Both the position numbers and the translations under genes were made by a program. A stretch of 64,000 nt of DNA from the NCBI GenBank assembly GCA_964507325.1, contig CAZDQL010000003.1, forward strand, positions 1 through 64,000. The letters run 5' to 3'. The notes below the pieces were generated by a model. It saw only the letters and a list, made by a program, of their open reading frames with translations, ran no database searches and was not told where the DNA came from. The DNA is from CAZDQL01 sp964507325. Its GTDB lineage: Bacteria; Planctomycetota; UBA1135; GCA-002686595. Shown in pieces: positions 16,776 to 25,392 of the stretch. How positions within the stretch are numbered: the first letter of the stretch is position 1; each line of letters starts with the position of its first letter.

Positions 16776-18185
16776 ATGGAGCGCGTCGTCGTCGTCGGCG
16801 GGGGGATCAGCGGCCTGGCCGCCGCCTGGTCCGCCTGGGAGGCGACCGGCGCCGGCCCGGTGCAGGTTTTGCTCCTCGAAGGAGAGACCGAGCTCGGCGG
16901 CAAGGCGCGCACCCTGCGCCGCGACGGCTGGACGGTGGAGCTGGGGCCCACCGGCTACCTCGACAACGAGCCGGTCTTGGATCGTCTGGCGCAGCGCGCG
17001 GGGCTCGAGAAGCTGCACGCGGACGAGGCGGCTGCGCGACGCTTCCTGGTGCGCAAGGGGAAGCTGCGGGAGATCCGACCCCATCCCCTGCGCTTCGCGT
17101 TGAGTGGCATCGTCTCCCCCCTGGGCCTGGCGCGCATCGCCCGCGAGCCGTGGATCGCCCAACGCGTCTCCGACGAGGAGGAGAGCATCTGGGATTTTGC
17201 CGAGCGCCGCCTGGGACGGCAGGCCGCCGAGCGCCTGATCGCCCCCATGGTCCTGGGCGTCTTCGCCGGAGACGCGCGCCGCCTCTCCCTGCCGGCCGCC
17301 TTCCCGCGCATGGCGGAGCTCGAGGCGGAGTACGGCTCCCTCTTCCGCGCCATGAAGAGGCTGGCCCGCGCCAAGCAGCTCTCCGGGGGACCGGCGGGGC
17401 CCTCCGGTGTCTTGACCTCCTTCGCAGCGGGCCTCGAGGAGCTCCCCCGCGCCCTGGGGGAGCGCGCTCCCTTCGAGGTGCGCAGCGGCGCCTGGGTCGA
17501 GGAGTTGACGATCGCCCCCGACGGCCCCACCTGGCGCCTCAGGGTGCGCGGCGACGCCGAGGCGATCTCCGCCGACGCGGTGGTGTTGGCGGGTGAGGCG
17601 TGGAACGCCGCTCCTCTCCTGGAGGGGATCGCCCCCGAAGTGGCCACCGAGCTGCGCGCCCTACCCTCGCCCGGGCTCGCGGTGGTGGCGCTCGGCTACG
17701 GTCCCGAAGCCCTCGAGCGCGTGCCCCGCGGCTTCGGCGCCCTGATCTCCCGCACCGAGGGCTTCCGCATCCTGGGCGTGCTCTGGGACACGCACCTCTT
17801 CCCCGGGCGCAGTCCCGAGGGGCACCTGCTCGTGCGCGCCATGATCGGCGGCGCGACCGATCCCGAAGCCGCGGAGCTGTCCGAAGACGAGCTTGTGTCG
17901 ATCGCCTGCAGCGACCTCCAGCGGCTGCACGGATTGCCCGCCTCGCCGATCTTCCAGCACGTCGTCCGCTGGCCGCGAGCGATTCCCCAGTACGAGCTGG
18001 GCCACCTGGCGCGCGTGCGCCGCATCGACGAGCACCTGGAGGCCTTGTACCGGCGCGCACCCGGACTGGCTCTCGCCGGCAACCACCAGCGCGGCATCGC
18101 CTTCGGGAAGGCCAGCCTACAGGGTTGGCAGGCGGGGGAGCGAGCGGTGCGACACCTCGGGCGCGCCGCGCGCTCCGGGTCTTGA
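16776..18185 (+). CDS. hemY: Protoporphyrinogen oxidase, FAD-dependent HemY type
   Basis: 469 residues from ATG 16776, two bases after the hemN stop. It begins with a dinucleotide-binding motif VVVVGGGISGLAAAW and the downstream ELGGKARTL, and ends with the family's FAD motif ALAGNHQRGIAFGKAS. It oxidises protoporphyrinogen IX to protoporphyrin IX with O2 as acceptor (family knowledge), so this operon pairs an O2-independent step with an O2-dependent one. It is the last gene of the operon and converges on the gene at 18213-20801. Also named hemG in some annotations. Confidence 0.92.
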   Translation: MERVVVVGGGISGLAAAWSAWEATGAGPVQVLLLEGETELGGKARTLRRDGWTVELGPTGYLDNEPVLDRLAQRAGLEKLHADEAAARRFLVRKGKLREIRPHPLRFALSGIVSPLGLARIAREPWIAQRVSDEEESIWDFAERRLGRQAAERLIAPMVLGVFAGDARRLSLPAAFPRMAELEAEYGSLFRAMKRLARAKQLSGGPAGPSGVLTSFAAGLEELPRALGERAPFEVRSGAWVEELTIAPDGPTWRLRVRGDAEAISADAVVLAGEAWNAAPLLEGIAPEVATELRALPSPGLAVVALGYGPEALERVPRGFGALISRTEGFRILGVLWDTHLFPGRSPEGHLLVRAMIGGATDPEAAELSEDELVSIACSDLQRLHGLPASPIFQHVVRWPRAIPQYELGHLARVRRIDEHLEALYRRAPGLALAGNHQRGIAFGKASLQGWQAGERAVRHLGRAARSGS

Positions 18186-18212
18186 ACCCCGTGCGGGGGG
18201 GGGGACCCGGGG

Positions 18213-20801
18213 TCATCTGCCCTTCTCTGCGAGGGCCTCCTCATAGGCTGCCTGGTCAAATCTCAGGCGGACTTGCTGCAGCGCCTTGTCGGCGACCATG
18301 AAGACGGGGGGGCGGTGTTGGGCGGTGCGGCGGGCGCTTTGCGGGGGGGGGGGGGGCCCCCCCCCCACGGTGATGTCGTCAACTTCGACACTCACTTTCC
18401 AGGGCCCAGGACACCAAGCGAGGATATAAGCAGCGCCCTGCTCAACATTGTAGCCATGGTATCCACCTGCTCTTGGTCCCGGATGGTCTGCGGCAAGGGA
18501 CGGCCAGACAAGGATGTCATCCTCGACTGGTAGGCCATCCAACTCGACATAGACCCACATCGCCCGCTCGAGCTCCACGGTGCAGTCCTCCAGAACCGAT
18601 TCCTTCTTGGTGAGGCGATGGTGCGGTGGGGAAGCAAGCCAGACGACTGCCGGTTTCTCGTCGGCGACCACGACCCGGGTACCGTACGCATCCGTCCAAA
18701 GCGGAACAGGTTCCGGACCCAGATCCATACGCCATGCCTCGAGGCTGAGTACTGGTCCTCCGTCCTTGCTGAGCGCCTGGATGGCCACGCTCCTGAGTCG
18801 ACCTCGAACGTCGATCGCATCGATGCGTGGATCGCGGTTGACCTCCCCGCCTCGGATTTCAATCCCAGGCACATGCGCGATGGCTTCATCGTGCTCACCA
18901 ACGAAGAGGGCGAACTCGTACGTTCCGGGGGGAAGTCCCTTCCAGTGCAAGGCAAGGCGGTCCTCACCCTTGAACTCCGTCTCCGCACGACCCCCGTACG
19001 GTGCCAGCTCAGGCAAGATCGGGTGGTCATCCATCGCGGTGGGGATCCTGATCTCGCTGGTGAGCTCCCCAAAACGCGTGAGCTGAATCCTGAGCCCCCG
19101 TGTGCCTCGAGTGAAAAGGACACCACCAACGGAGCCCTGATCGTCCTCGGCGCCGCGCGCGCCCACTACGAGGTTGGGTACGTCCTCAAACCCCCCGGTA
19201 ACACAGAACTGACCCTCGGCATCCGTACAGACGAATGGCCAGAACGGATCGAACCAGGTGACGGGATCCTCTCTGTCAGCCGAATCGAAACCCACATCCG
19301 CACGCTCAACCGGCGACCCATCCTGGTCCACCACGATTCCCGAGAGGACTACGTCGTCGGTGGGCACGACGAGAGTACCCAGGTCGAGATCACCCGGTTT
19401 CTCATGACGCTGGACGAGCCAGCGCGCACCGTGCACCACGGTTGGGTACCCCTCCCCATCCAGCCGTTTCAGCACCACTTTCAACCACGGCTCTACCCCT
19501 TCCTCCCACCGCGGCCGGAGGTAGCGAATTCCGCCGTTGGCGCCCGTGGTACCGTACTGCGCGTAGATTGGACGACCCTCGCCCGTAGCTGCTTCGTAGT
19601 GCAGACCGGCCAGCGCAAGTCCGTTGCTGTCGACCAGTGACGCGACTAAAGCAGGTGGAGGGTGCAGCTCGACGTCAACCGTCACCACTTCGCCGGCCCT
19701 CTTCGGCCCCGCTACTTCCACTGTCGTGTCGTCCAGTCCCTTTGCCGAGACGACCACGTCGAAGCGGAGACCCAGTCCCACCCGAGGAAAACGAACCTCA
19801 CCGTCCGTTGCCGGTGCCCGCGGAAGCCAGCCGCCGCGATCGTCGACCCAGATCGCATCTGGACTGTCCCAGATCGGTTTGCGGAGCTTCCGCACATCCT
19901 CGTTTGGAGGTTCCAGCGCCACCCGGATCTCCTGCGGCACCCGGCCTCGAGGATCTCGAACACGCACGAGAAGGGAGCCGCTGGGAGGTATTCTGAGGAT
20001 CTTGGCTTCCGCTGCGAAAGGGCGACCGGGAAGCACGCGTGGACTTTCCTGACTCAACGGCCATCCCGGTGCAACCGTCCAATAGTCGTGGTCCTCAATC
20101 TCGAAAGCCCGGGAACGAAAGGAAGCCAGTCCCTCGCGGTCCGTCCAGACGAGCTCCACGGGGCCCCATTCGATATCGGTACCTCGGTGAACGCCGACAG
20201 GCACCCCGGCGCAGGGCTCTCCACTCGGATCCACGACTCGTACCCGGAGGATTGGTGAACGAATGCTCAGGGACCCGTCTCTATCAGCGATGTACTCGGC
20301 GGTGAGGCACTGACGTTCTTCAGCCCACGCACACACGAGCGATTGGTCGTGTGGAAAACGCGGCAGGCGCACCCGACCTCGAGCGTCACAGCGGAAGCGA
20401 CGTCCGAGGCGGCGGACGATCTCAGAGGGTGCCGCTCCTGCGCATCTCAGCTCCCAGGCGGAGACAGGATCCGCAGGCTCCACGAGCATCGCCACCAGCG
20501 CGGCCGGACATGGGTCGCCGGTGTGCGCGTCTACGACGGTCCAAAGCGGACCCTCCTCAGGCCAAGGCTCCACGTCGGAAGCGCTCTGCTGCTCAACGAC
20601 GTTCCGAGCCACACTGCCAGCTGTATCTGTCTCAGGGTGCTGCAGTGAGGAGGATGCACTCTCGGATGCGGGTGAATTCGCCGCTCCGAATCCCATCTCA
20701 GAAGTGGCCTCCTCCAGACCCCAGTCGTTGAGCAGAAGCAGAAGGGCTAGCAATGCTCCAGTCAGGGTGAGTAGGAGGAGCAACGACCGAGATGTGCTCA
20801 T
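18213..20801 (-). CDS. Membrane-anchored protein with carboxypeptidase-regulatory-like domains
   Basis: 862 residues. A single N-terminal hydrophobic segment (SLLLLLTLTGALLALLLLLN) is a signal anchor. The rest is extracytoplasmic and built from several beta-sandwich modules resembling carboxypeptidase-regulatory/transthyretin-like domains, for example ILRVRVVDPSGEPCAGVPVG and VVLSGIVVDQDGSPVERADV. An AGGAGG site and an overlapping TATGAT box (20813-20818, complement) precede ATG 20801. Near the C-terminus the coding sequence crosses a G14C12 tract (18343-18368) encoding glycines and prolines; any length change there would frameshift the last ~50 codons. The protein at 51174-52556 has the same layout. 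Function unknown. Confidence 0.8.
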   Translation of the reverse strand: MSTSRSLLLLLTLTGALLALLLLLNDWGLEEATSEMGFGAANSPASESASSSLQHPETDTAGSVARNVVEQQSASDVEPWPEEGPLWTVVDAHTGDPCPAALVAMLVEPADPVSAWELRCAGAAPSEIVRRLGRRFRCDARGRVRLPRFPHDQSLVCAWAEERQCLTAEYIADRDGSLSIRSPILRVRVVDPSGEPCAGVPVGVHRGTDIEWGPVELVWTDREGLASFRSRAFEIEDHDYWTVAPGWPLSQESPRVLPGRPFAAEAKILRIPPSGSLLVRVRDPRGRVPQEIRVALEPPNEDVRKLRKPIWDSPDAIWVDDRGGWLPRAPATDGEVRFPRVGLGLRFDVVVSAKGLDDTTVEVAGPKRAGEVVTVDVELHPPPALVASLVDSNGLALAGLHYEAATGEGRPIYAQYGTTGANGGIRYLRPRWEEGVEPWLKVVLKRLDGEGYPTVVHGARWLVQRHEKPGDLDLGTLVVPTDDVVLSGIVVDQDGSPVERADVGFDSADREDPVTWFDPFWPFVCTDAEGQFCVTGGFEDVPNLVVGARGAEDDQGSVGGVLFTRGTRGLRIQLTRFGELTSEIRIPTAMDDHPILPELAPYGGRAETEFKGEDRLALHWKGLPPGTYEFALFVGEHDEAIAHVPGIEIRGGEVNRDPRIDAIDVRGRLRSVAIQALSKDGGPVLSLEAWRMDLGPEPVPLWTDAYGTRVVVADEKPAVVWLASPPHHRLTKKESVLEDCTVELERAMWVYVELDGLPVEDDILVWPSLAADHPGPRAGGYHGYNVEQGAAYILAWCPGPWKVSVEVDDITVGGGPPPPPQSARRTAQHRPPVFMVADKALQQVRLRFDQAAYEEALAEKGR
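18343..18368. repeat. G14C12 homopolymer inverted tract inside a coding region
   Basis: Fourteen G (18343-18356) are followed directly by twelve C (18357-18368), a perfect self-complementary stretch. A second poly-G run of ten lies at about 18195-18204. The tract is in frame with the 862-residue protein as assembled. It could be a hypermutable slippage site or an assembly/consensus length error. Confidence 0.7.
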
Positions 20802-20812
20802 GTTCCTCCTGG

Positions 20813-20818
20813 ATCATA
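20813..20818 (-). promoter_or_regulatory. Candidate -10 element for the gene starting at 20801
   Basis: On the minus strand TATGAT is followed by CC, AGGAGG and AAC before ATG. The box is close enough that the transcript would start within or just before the ribosome binding site. I see no clear -35 element. Confidence 0.35.
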
Positions 20819-20896
20819 CAGGACCAGGGACGATCCACGCGTGCGTCACCACCGGCGCGCGGCGCGCTCCCGGTTGAAGCGAAGATACGAACGCGT

Positions 20897-21976
20897 CTAC
20901 TCCTCGAGGTCGGCGAGGGCTTCTCTGGCGCGGTCTGCGAGCGGATCCCGCCGCAGGCACTCCTCGAGGGCCGCTTGCGCTTCCTCGACCCGTCCGGCCT
21001 GCTTCAGCGCGAGGCCCAGGCGGTAGTAACCGGAGGCGGGCTTGGGGAGCATGCCCCCCACCGGCTCGGCGGCCACGTACTCCTCGAGCAGCGCGATGGC
21101 GGTCTCCGGATCGACCTCGTGTTCGATGTGCATGCGGGCTTGGAAGTAGAGCGAGCGCCAGTAGTCCTCGTCCTGCTCGCCCTCCCGGGCGGCCTCGTAG
21201 GCGGCGTCGGCTTCCGCGAAGCGCTTCTCCCCGGCCAGGATGTCGCCCAGGGTGTTGTGGAAGCCTCCCTCCTCGGGGTACTTCGCGATGCCCTCCCGGC
21301 AGATCTCGAGCGCGCTTTCGAGATCGCCGTCCCGGTAGGTGATGAAGGCGCGCATCCGTTTCCCGAGGATCGGATCGATCTCCTCGAGCTCGGCGCACAG
21401 CTCCCGGGCCCGCTCGCGGCTCCCAACGAAGGGCGCCATGTGGTACATGAGGAGCATCCCTCGTGCCTCGGTGTCCGAGGGATCGAGCTCGATGACTCGC
21501 TCCGCCTCCTCCGCGAAGAGCTTGGCCTGCTTCATGGCCCCGAGCATCCCCGAGAACCCCTTGGCCTTCTTCGCAGCGAGCGAGCCGAGGTCCTTTGCGT
21601 AGGAGAGGTGGGCCTCGGCGCACTCCGGCATGAGCGTGACGGCCTTGAGGCCGTAGTCGACCGCTTCCTCGACCTGGTTGAGTTCCCGGGTCACGTCGCT
21701 GAGCAGGATGCAGGCCTCGCCGCCGCGATCCGAGCTCTCGAGGATCGTCAGCAGGCCCTGCTTGGCAGACTCGAAGTCGCGCTCGTCGATCAGGGCGCGG
21801 ACCTCCGCGAAGAGCTCGCCTCCGAAGAGTCCCTCCTCCTCCGCGACGATGTCCTCCTGCACGAGCTCACGGCCGTGTGCGTCCACGAGATCCGTGGTGG
21901 GCTCGGAGTGGTACCAGATCAGGAACACGCCCACTGCGATTGCGGCGAGCGCGACTGCGGCGACGAGGCACTTCAT
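20897..21976 (-). CDS. TPR-repeat membrane-anchored protein
   Basis: 359 residues from ATG 21976. This start is preferred over 22054 because MKCLVAAVALAAIAVGVFLIWY then forms the N-terminal anchor. The remainder is alpha-helical with TPR-like pairs, for example ESALEICREGIAKYPEEGGF and AEADAAYEAAREGEQ, and a last repeat near EEAQAALEECLRRDPLADRA. TPR arrays bind other proteins; the partner is unknown. Its neighbours on the same strand are separated by more than 90 bp on each side, so it is probably a single-gene unit. Confidence 0.8.
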   Translation of the reverse strand: MKCLVAAVALAAIAVGVFLIWYHSEPTTDLVDAHGRELVQEDIVAEEEGLFGGELFAEVRALIDERDFESAKQGLLTILESSDRGGEACILLSDVTRELNQVEEAVDYGLKAVTLMPECAEAHLSYAKDLGSLAAKKAKGFSGMLGAMKQAKLFAEEAERVIELDPSDTEARGMLLMYHMAPFVGSRERARELCAELEEIDPILGKRMRAFITYRDGDLESALEICREGIAKYPEEGGFHNTLGDILAGEKRFAEADAAYEAAREGEQDEDYWRSLYFQARMHIEHEVDPETAIALLEEYVAAEPVGGMLPKPASGYYRLGLALKQAGRVEEAQAALEECLRRDPLADRAREALADLEE

Positions 21977-22398
21977 GGCAGCCCCCCACGGGAATCCGCG
22001 TCGGCGCTCCCGTGGCGGGCGGACGGAGGGGTCCGGGACGTGGTCTGGCCGCATCCTACTCGTCGACCTCGCAGGCGACTTCCGCCTCGCCCTCGGCGGG
22101 GAGCATCCCCCCTGGCTCTCGGGTGACGTGCTCGGGCCTACACGGATCGCTTCGGTCGTGGAGCTCGCGGCGCACGGAGCGGACAGGTATGCCAGGGGGC
22201 CGAGCCCGGAAAGCTCGGGGTGCCGTTCGAGGTCGCGGGATCACCGGAGGACGCTAGCAGACGCTCCCGTGGTCCACAAGACGGCCCGCGGAGGTACGGA
22301 ACCGCGTTCCCCTCCGCCACGCCTCGACTCCGGCCTCCCCGGAGCGGCACAACGGCCTCGGCCTCCGAAGAAGAACGCGCTTCAGTACCCCCGGTAGG
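21977..22398. other. Intergenic region, possible remnant only
   Basis: 422 bp upstream of the TPR gene and downstream of the cytochrome/propeller gene. A minus-strand frame of 62 codons (22056-22244) ends MLPAEGEAEVACEVDE with GC-rich third positions and could be a tiny gene or a 3' remnant; I cannot support a function. No terminator or promoter stands out. Confidence 0.3.
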
Positions 22399-25227
22399 TC
22401 AGCGGTCTCGACAATCCTCCGCCGCCGCGCGCTGGTCCATTCTCGGGTGTGCTTCGAGCAGCTCGTGAATGGGGGCGAAGGTGTCGAGGATCGCGCGGTA
22501 GTCGGGGTCGTCGGTCGAGGCGAAGACCGCCTCGCCGCAGCTCTGGGTGCCGCCCGCTTCCCGGGCCAGCGGCGCGAGGAGGAAGTCGTTCCGTTGCGGA
22601 TGCGTGACGCGCACCCACGCCTTGCGCGGCAGGCGAGCGCCTCCTCCCTCATGCGCCCCGTGACAGCCCGCACAACGCTGCTCCGCGACGCGGGCCAGGG
22701 TGGCCTCGAGCTCGGTCGGGAGCATCTGCCGGCAGCCGGTGCGCTCGAGGTGGTTCGAGCGCGAGGTGCCGTAGTAGGGCACGTTGAGGTCGATCCAGGC
22801 GAAGATCCGGCGGCGCTCCGCCTCGTCCAGGGCGATGCGCGGCTGCCCGTCATCGTCGGGGTGGCCGGACAGTACGAGCTCGGCCAGGGGGCTGGCGGGG
22901 GAGCCCCACGCCTTCGGCGTCACCTCGAGGATGTTCGCCTCCTGGCCGTTGAAGGTGGGAATCCAGCTCGTGAAACGATTGGTGCCGGGACGCACGCCCT
23001 CGCGTGCCAGGGTCTCGTACGAGACGTTGAAGAAGTCGGTGAGGTCGCCGCCGAGGTCGACTCCCCCGGCGGGTTCGGGCGTCTGGTGACAGCTCACGCA
23101 GTGCCGGTCGAGCACCGGCTGTACGATCGCCGCGTAGCTGAAGCCCCGTACACCCCACTCGGGAGGCTGCAACTTCTGGACGGGTGCGCGCTGTGCCGCC
23201 GGGCGCCGGGTCGTCGCGGCGCCTTCGTTGCGCGCGGCGTGGCACCCCCGGCACCCCTGCACCTCGCCCGGCATCAGGTGCGTGAAGCTGCGCATGCGCT
23301 GCAGCGCGCGCCCCTGTGAATCGAGCGCCATGAAGTAGATCGGTACCCCGGCCGGCACCTCGAAGACCGCCGAGCCGTCCTCGTGGACGTCCGCGTAGCC
23401 CCAGATCTTCTTGGGCGCGTAGGTCGCGCCGCAGGAGACGACGGGGAACTGAAAACCGAATGCGCGGTAGCGAACGTTGGCCAGCTCGCTCTTCTCGATC
23501 TCCTGGACGACGCAGATGCTCTCGATCTCGCCGCGGTCCACGTGGGGCTCGAGTCCGTCGTAGACGTCGGCCAGGAACATTGTCGCCATCTCCGCCGCAT
23601 CCTCGGGCAGAACGGAGGGCTGGATCGGGGGCTCCGACCGGGAACGGATCGGAGTGGGGGAGTAGAAGCCGATTCCAGCGCGCGGTTCGAGCAGGCGGGC
23701 CTGCTCGCTGCCGTCGTAGTCACGCACGAGGATCGTGCCGGCCCGGGAGACGAGGAAGTAGCGCGAGTCGATCGGGAAGGGGCTCTCGTAGGGACCGCGG
23801 ATGCGGTTGCCGTCCCCTCGGTCGACGTGGCCGATGTCGACCTCGGGCGTCAGGTTGCGGATCGACTCCTGGGCGTTGACGCCGTGTGCCGGATCGATGA
23901 TGCCGATCGCTCCACGGCATGGGCCGTTGTGGGCGGTCATCGTGCAGAGGACCTTGCGCGACCCGGGGATCACCCGCGGCTCGATGAAGGTCGCGGGGCT
24001 GAGCACGCGGTTGCCGTAGAAGGCGGCCAGCCCGGTTCCGTCGGGACGGATCGTCCACAGGCTCTGGATCGGGATCGCGGGGCGATCGACGTACTCCCAG
24101 CGGCCGAAGATCAGCTGCCCGTCCTCGAGCACGCTGGGGGTGAAGTCGTTGAGGTAGTTCGCCGAGAGGCGCTGGACGTCCCCGCCGTCGCGGTTCATGC
24201 GGTGCAGGATCCCGACCGGCGAGGTCCAGCAGTAGGCGAAGGCTGGCTTGCGAGTCGACAGGAAAGCGACGTCTCCGCCGGGCAGCCAGGTCGGATTGAA
24301 GTCGTGCCAGTCGCCGTCGGTGACACGGGTGAGGCCGGTACCGTCGACGCCGATGCGGTAGACGCGATAGAAGGGGTCCTCGGCGGAGCGCCGCCAGCTG
24401 AAGAGCACCTCACGGCCGTCGAAGGAAAGGTTGCAGTCGAGAATCTGACCCTCGGGGGAGGCGACGAGCGTCCTCAGCTCGCCGCCGCTCTTGCCGGGGG
24501 TGAACACGTGGAGTCCGCCGCCGGGAAGAAAGCCCTCGTTGTGGTAGGTGTAGACGTGTGTGGGGTCGAGCACCTGTCGTTGGACGACGAGCAGCTCCCG
24601 GAAGCCGAGCTCGCCGGAGCGGACTCGAGCCGCGAGCTCGCGCGAGTCCCTGGGCGGCTCCGGGGCGAGGAGTGCGCTCGGTGGAGCGGGGGCGGCGAAG
24701 ATCTGGACCGCGGAAGCGCCGGGGTTCTGCCCGCCCCACGAGCTCAGGCAACGCAGCGTGAGCGCGCGCGTCTCGACCGCACGGAAGGGGATTCGCTGCG
24801 GGCCGTGGCGCTGCTCGAACCGACCGCGCGCGACGGGGGCCTCGACGCCTTGCGCCTCGAGCTCGAAGTCCTTCCAGCACTCGGAGAGCATCCAGGCGGT
24901 GCGGCCGTAGTAGACGAGCTCGCCGACGCGCACCGGCTCGTCCCACTCGAAGCGCAGCCACCCGTCCTCCCGGTTGTTGGCGCCGTCGACGCACCATGCA
25001 CTGCGGAGATCGTTGCGTCCCCCCGGGGCGGGGACGAGACCGTCGGCGACCCGCTCGGGCCGGTAGTCGGGGCTGTGGTGGCAGCAGGCGGTGATCCGCG
25101 CGCTCCGCGCGAGGTCGACCGGGGCGTCCTGCGCTGTGCGTGCGTCGACTCGAGCAGCGGTCAGAGGCAGGGCTCCCAGTACGGCGAGGATGGTGAGAGG
25201 GAGCCTCGGGAGTGCTGAATGCCTCAT
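22399..25227 (-). CDS. Exported beta-propeller protein with three c-type heme-binding motifs
   Basis: 942 residues from ATG 25227, where a signal peptide starts (LPLTILAVLGALPLTAARVDA). Order of parts: an N-terminal discoidin/carbohydrate-binding-like beta sandwich (about 45-190), a TolB/PD40-type propeller with repeats such as GEVLFSWRRS-like and GGDVAFLSTRK (about 230-600), and a C-terminal region with three CxxCH sites: CRGCH (659), CVSCH (710) and CAGCH (852). The overall plan resembles planctomycete proteins related to the hydrazine synthase alpha-subunit middle domain, but that relation is from memory and does not imply hydrazine chemistry. Likely a periplasmic electron-transfer or oxidoreductase protein. 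Its heme need links it loosely to the heme operon. Confidence 0.85.
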   Translation of the reverse strand: MRHSALPRLPLTILAVLGALPLTAARVDARTAQDAPVDLARSARITACCHHSPDYRPERVADGLVPAPGGRNDLRSAWCVDGANNREDGWLRFEWDEPVRVGELVYYGRTAWMLSECWKDFELEAQGVEAPVARGRFEQRHGPQRIPFRAVETRALTLRCLSSWGGQNPGASAVQIFAAPAPPSALLAPEPPRDSRELAARVRSGELGFRELLVVQRQVLDPTHVYTYHNEGFLPGGGLHVFTPGKSGGELRTLVASPEGQILDCNLSFDGREVLFSWRRSAEDPFYRVYRIGVDGTGLTRVTDGDWHDFNPTWLPGGDVAFLSTRKPAFAYCWTSPVGILHRMNRDGGDVQRLSANYLNDFTPSVLEDGQLIFGRWEYVDRPAIPIQSLWTIRPDGTGLAAFYGNRVLSPATFIEPRVIPGSRKVLCTMTAHNGPCRGAIGIIDPAHGVNAQESIRNLTPEVDIGHVDRGDGNRIRGPYESPFPIDSRYFLVSRAGTILVRDYDGSEQARLLEPRAGIGFYSPTPIRSRSEPPIQPSVLPEDAAEMATMFLADVYDGLEPHVDRGEIESICVVQEIEKSELANVRYRAFGFQFPVVSCGATYAPKKIWGYADVHEDGSAVFEVPAGVPIYFMALDSQGRALQRMRSFTHLMPGEVQGCRGCHAARNEGAATTRRPAAQRAPVQKLQPPEWGVRGFSYAAIVQPVLDRHCVSCHQTPEPAGGVDLGGDLTDFFNVSYETLAREGVRPGTNRFTSWIPTFNGQEANILEVTPKAWGSPASPLAELVLSGHPDDDGQPRIALDEAERRRIFAWIDLNVPYYGTSRSNHLERTGCRQMLPTELEATLARVAEQRCAGCHGAHEGGGARLPRKAWVRVTHPQRNDFLLAPLAREAGGTQSCGEAVFASTDDPDYRAILDTFAPIHELLEAHPRMDQRAAAEDCRDR

Positions 25228-25392
25228 GCAATTGGCCGCCAGGGTCCGTGCGGTCGCGCGGTGCGTACCGCTGCCAACATAGCAGTTCTCAGTCCCCTGG
25301 CCAGCGAAGAGCGCCGCGCGGGCAGGTGGACGGAGCCACTGCGCGCGCTCCCGGTCCTGAACTCCGGATCCCGGGCCCGTGACCGACACCAC

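Noticed and set aside
18186..18212. Intrinsic terminator between hemY and the opposing gene
   Set aside because: The GC-rich palindromic stretch is short, with at most a four-pair stem and no T run.
22399..25227. Calling the heme-propeller protein a hydrazine synthase subunit
   Set aside because: Only the general layout is similar and no other anammox genes are present.
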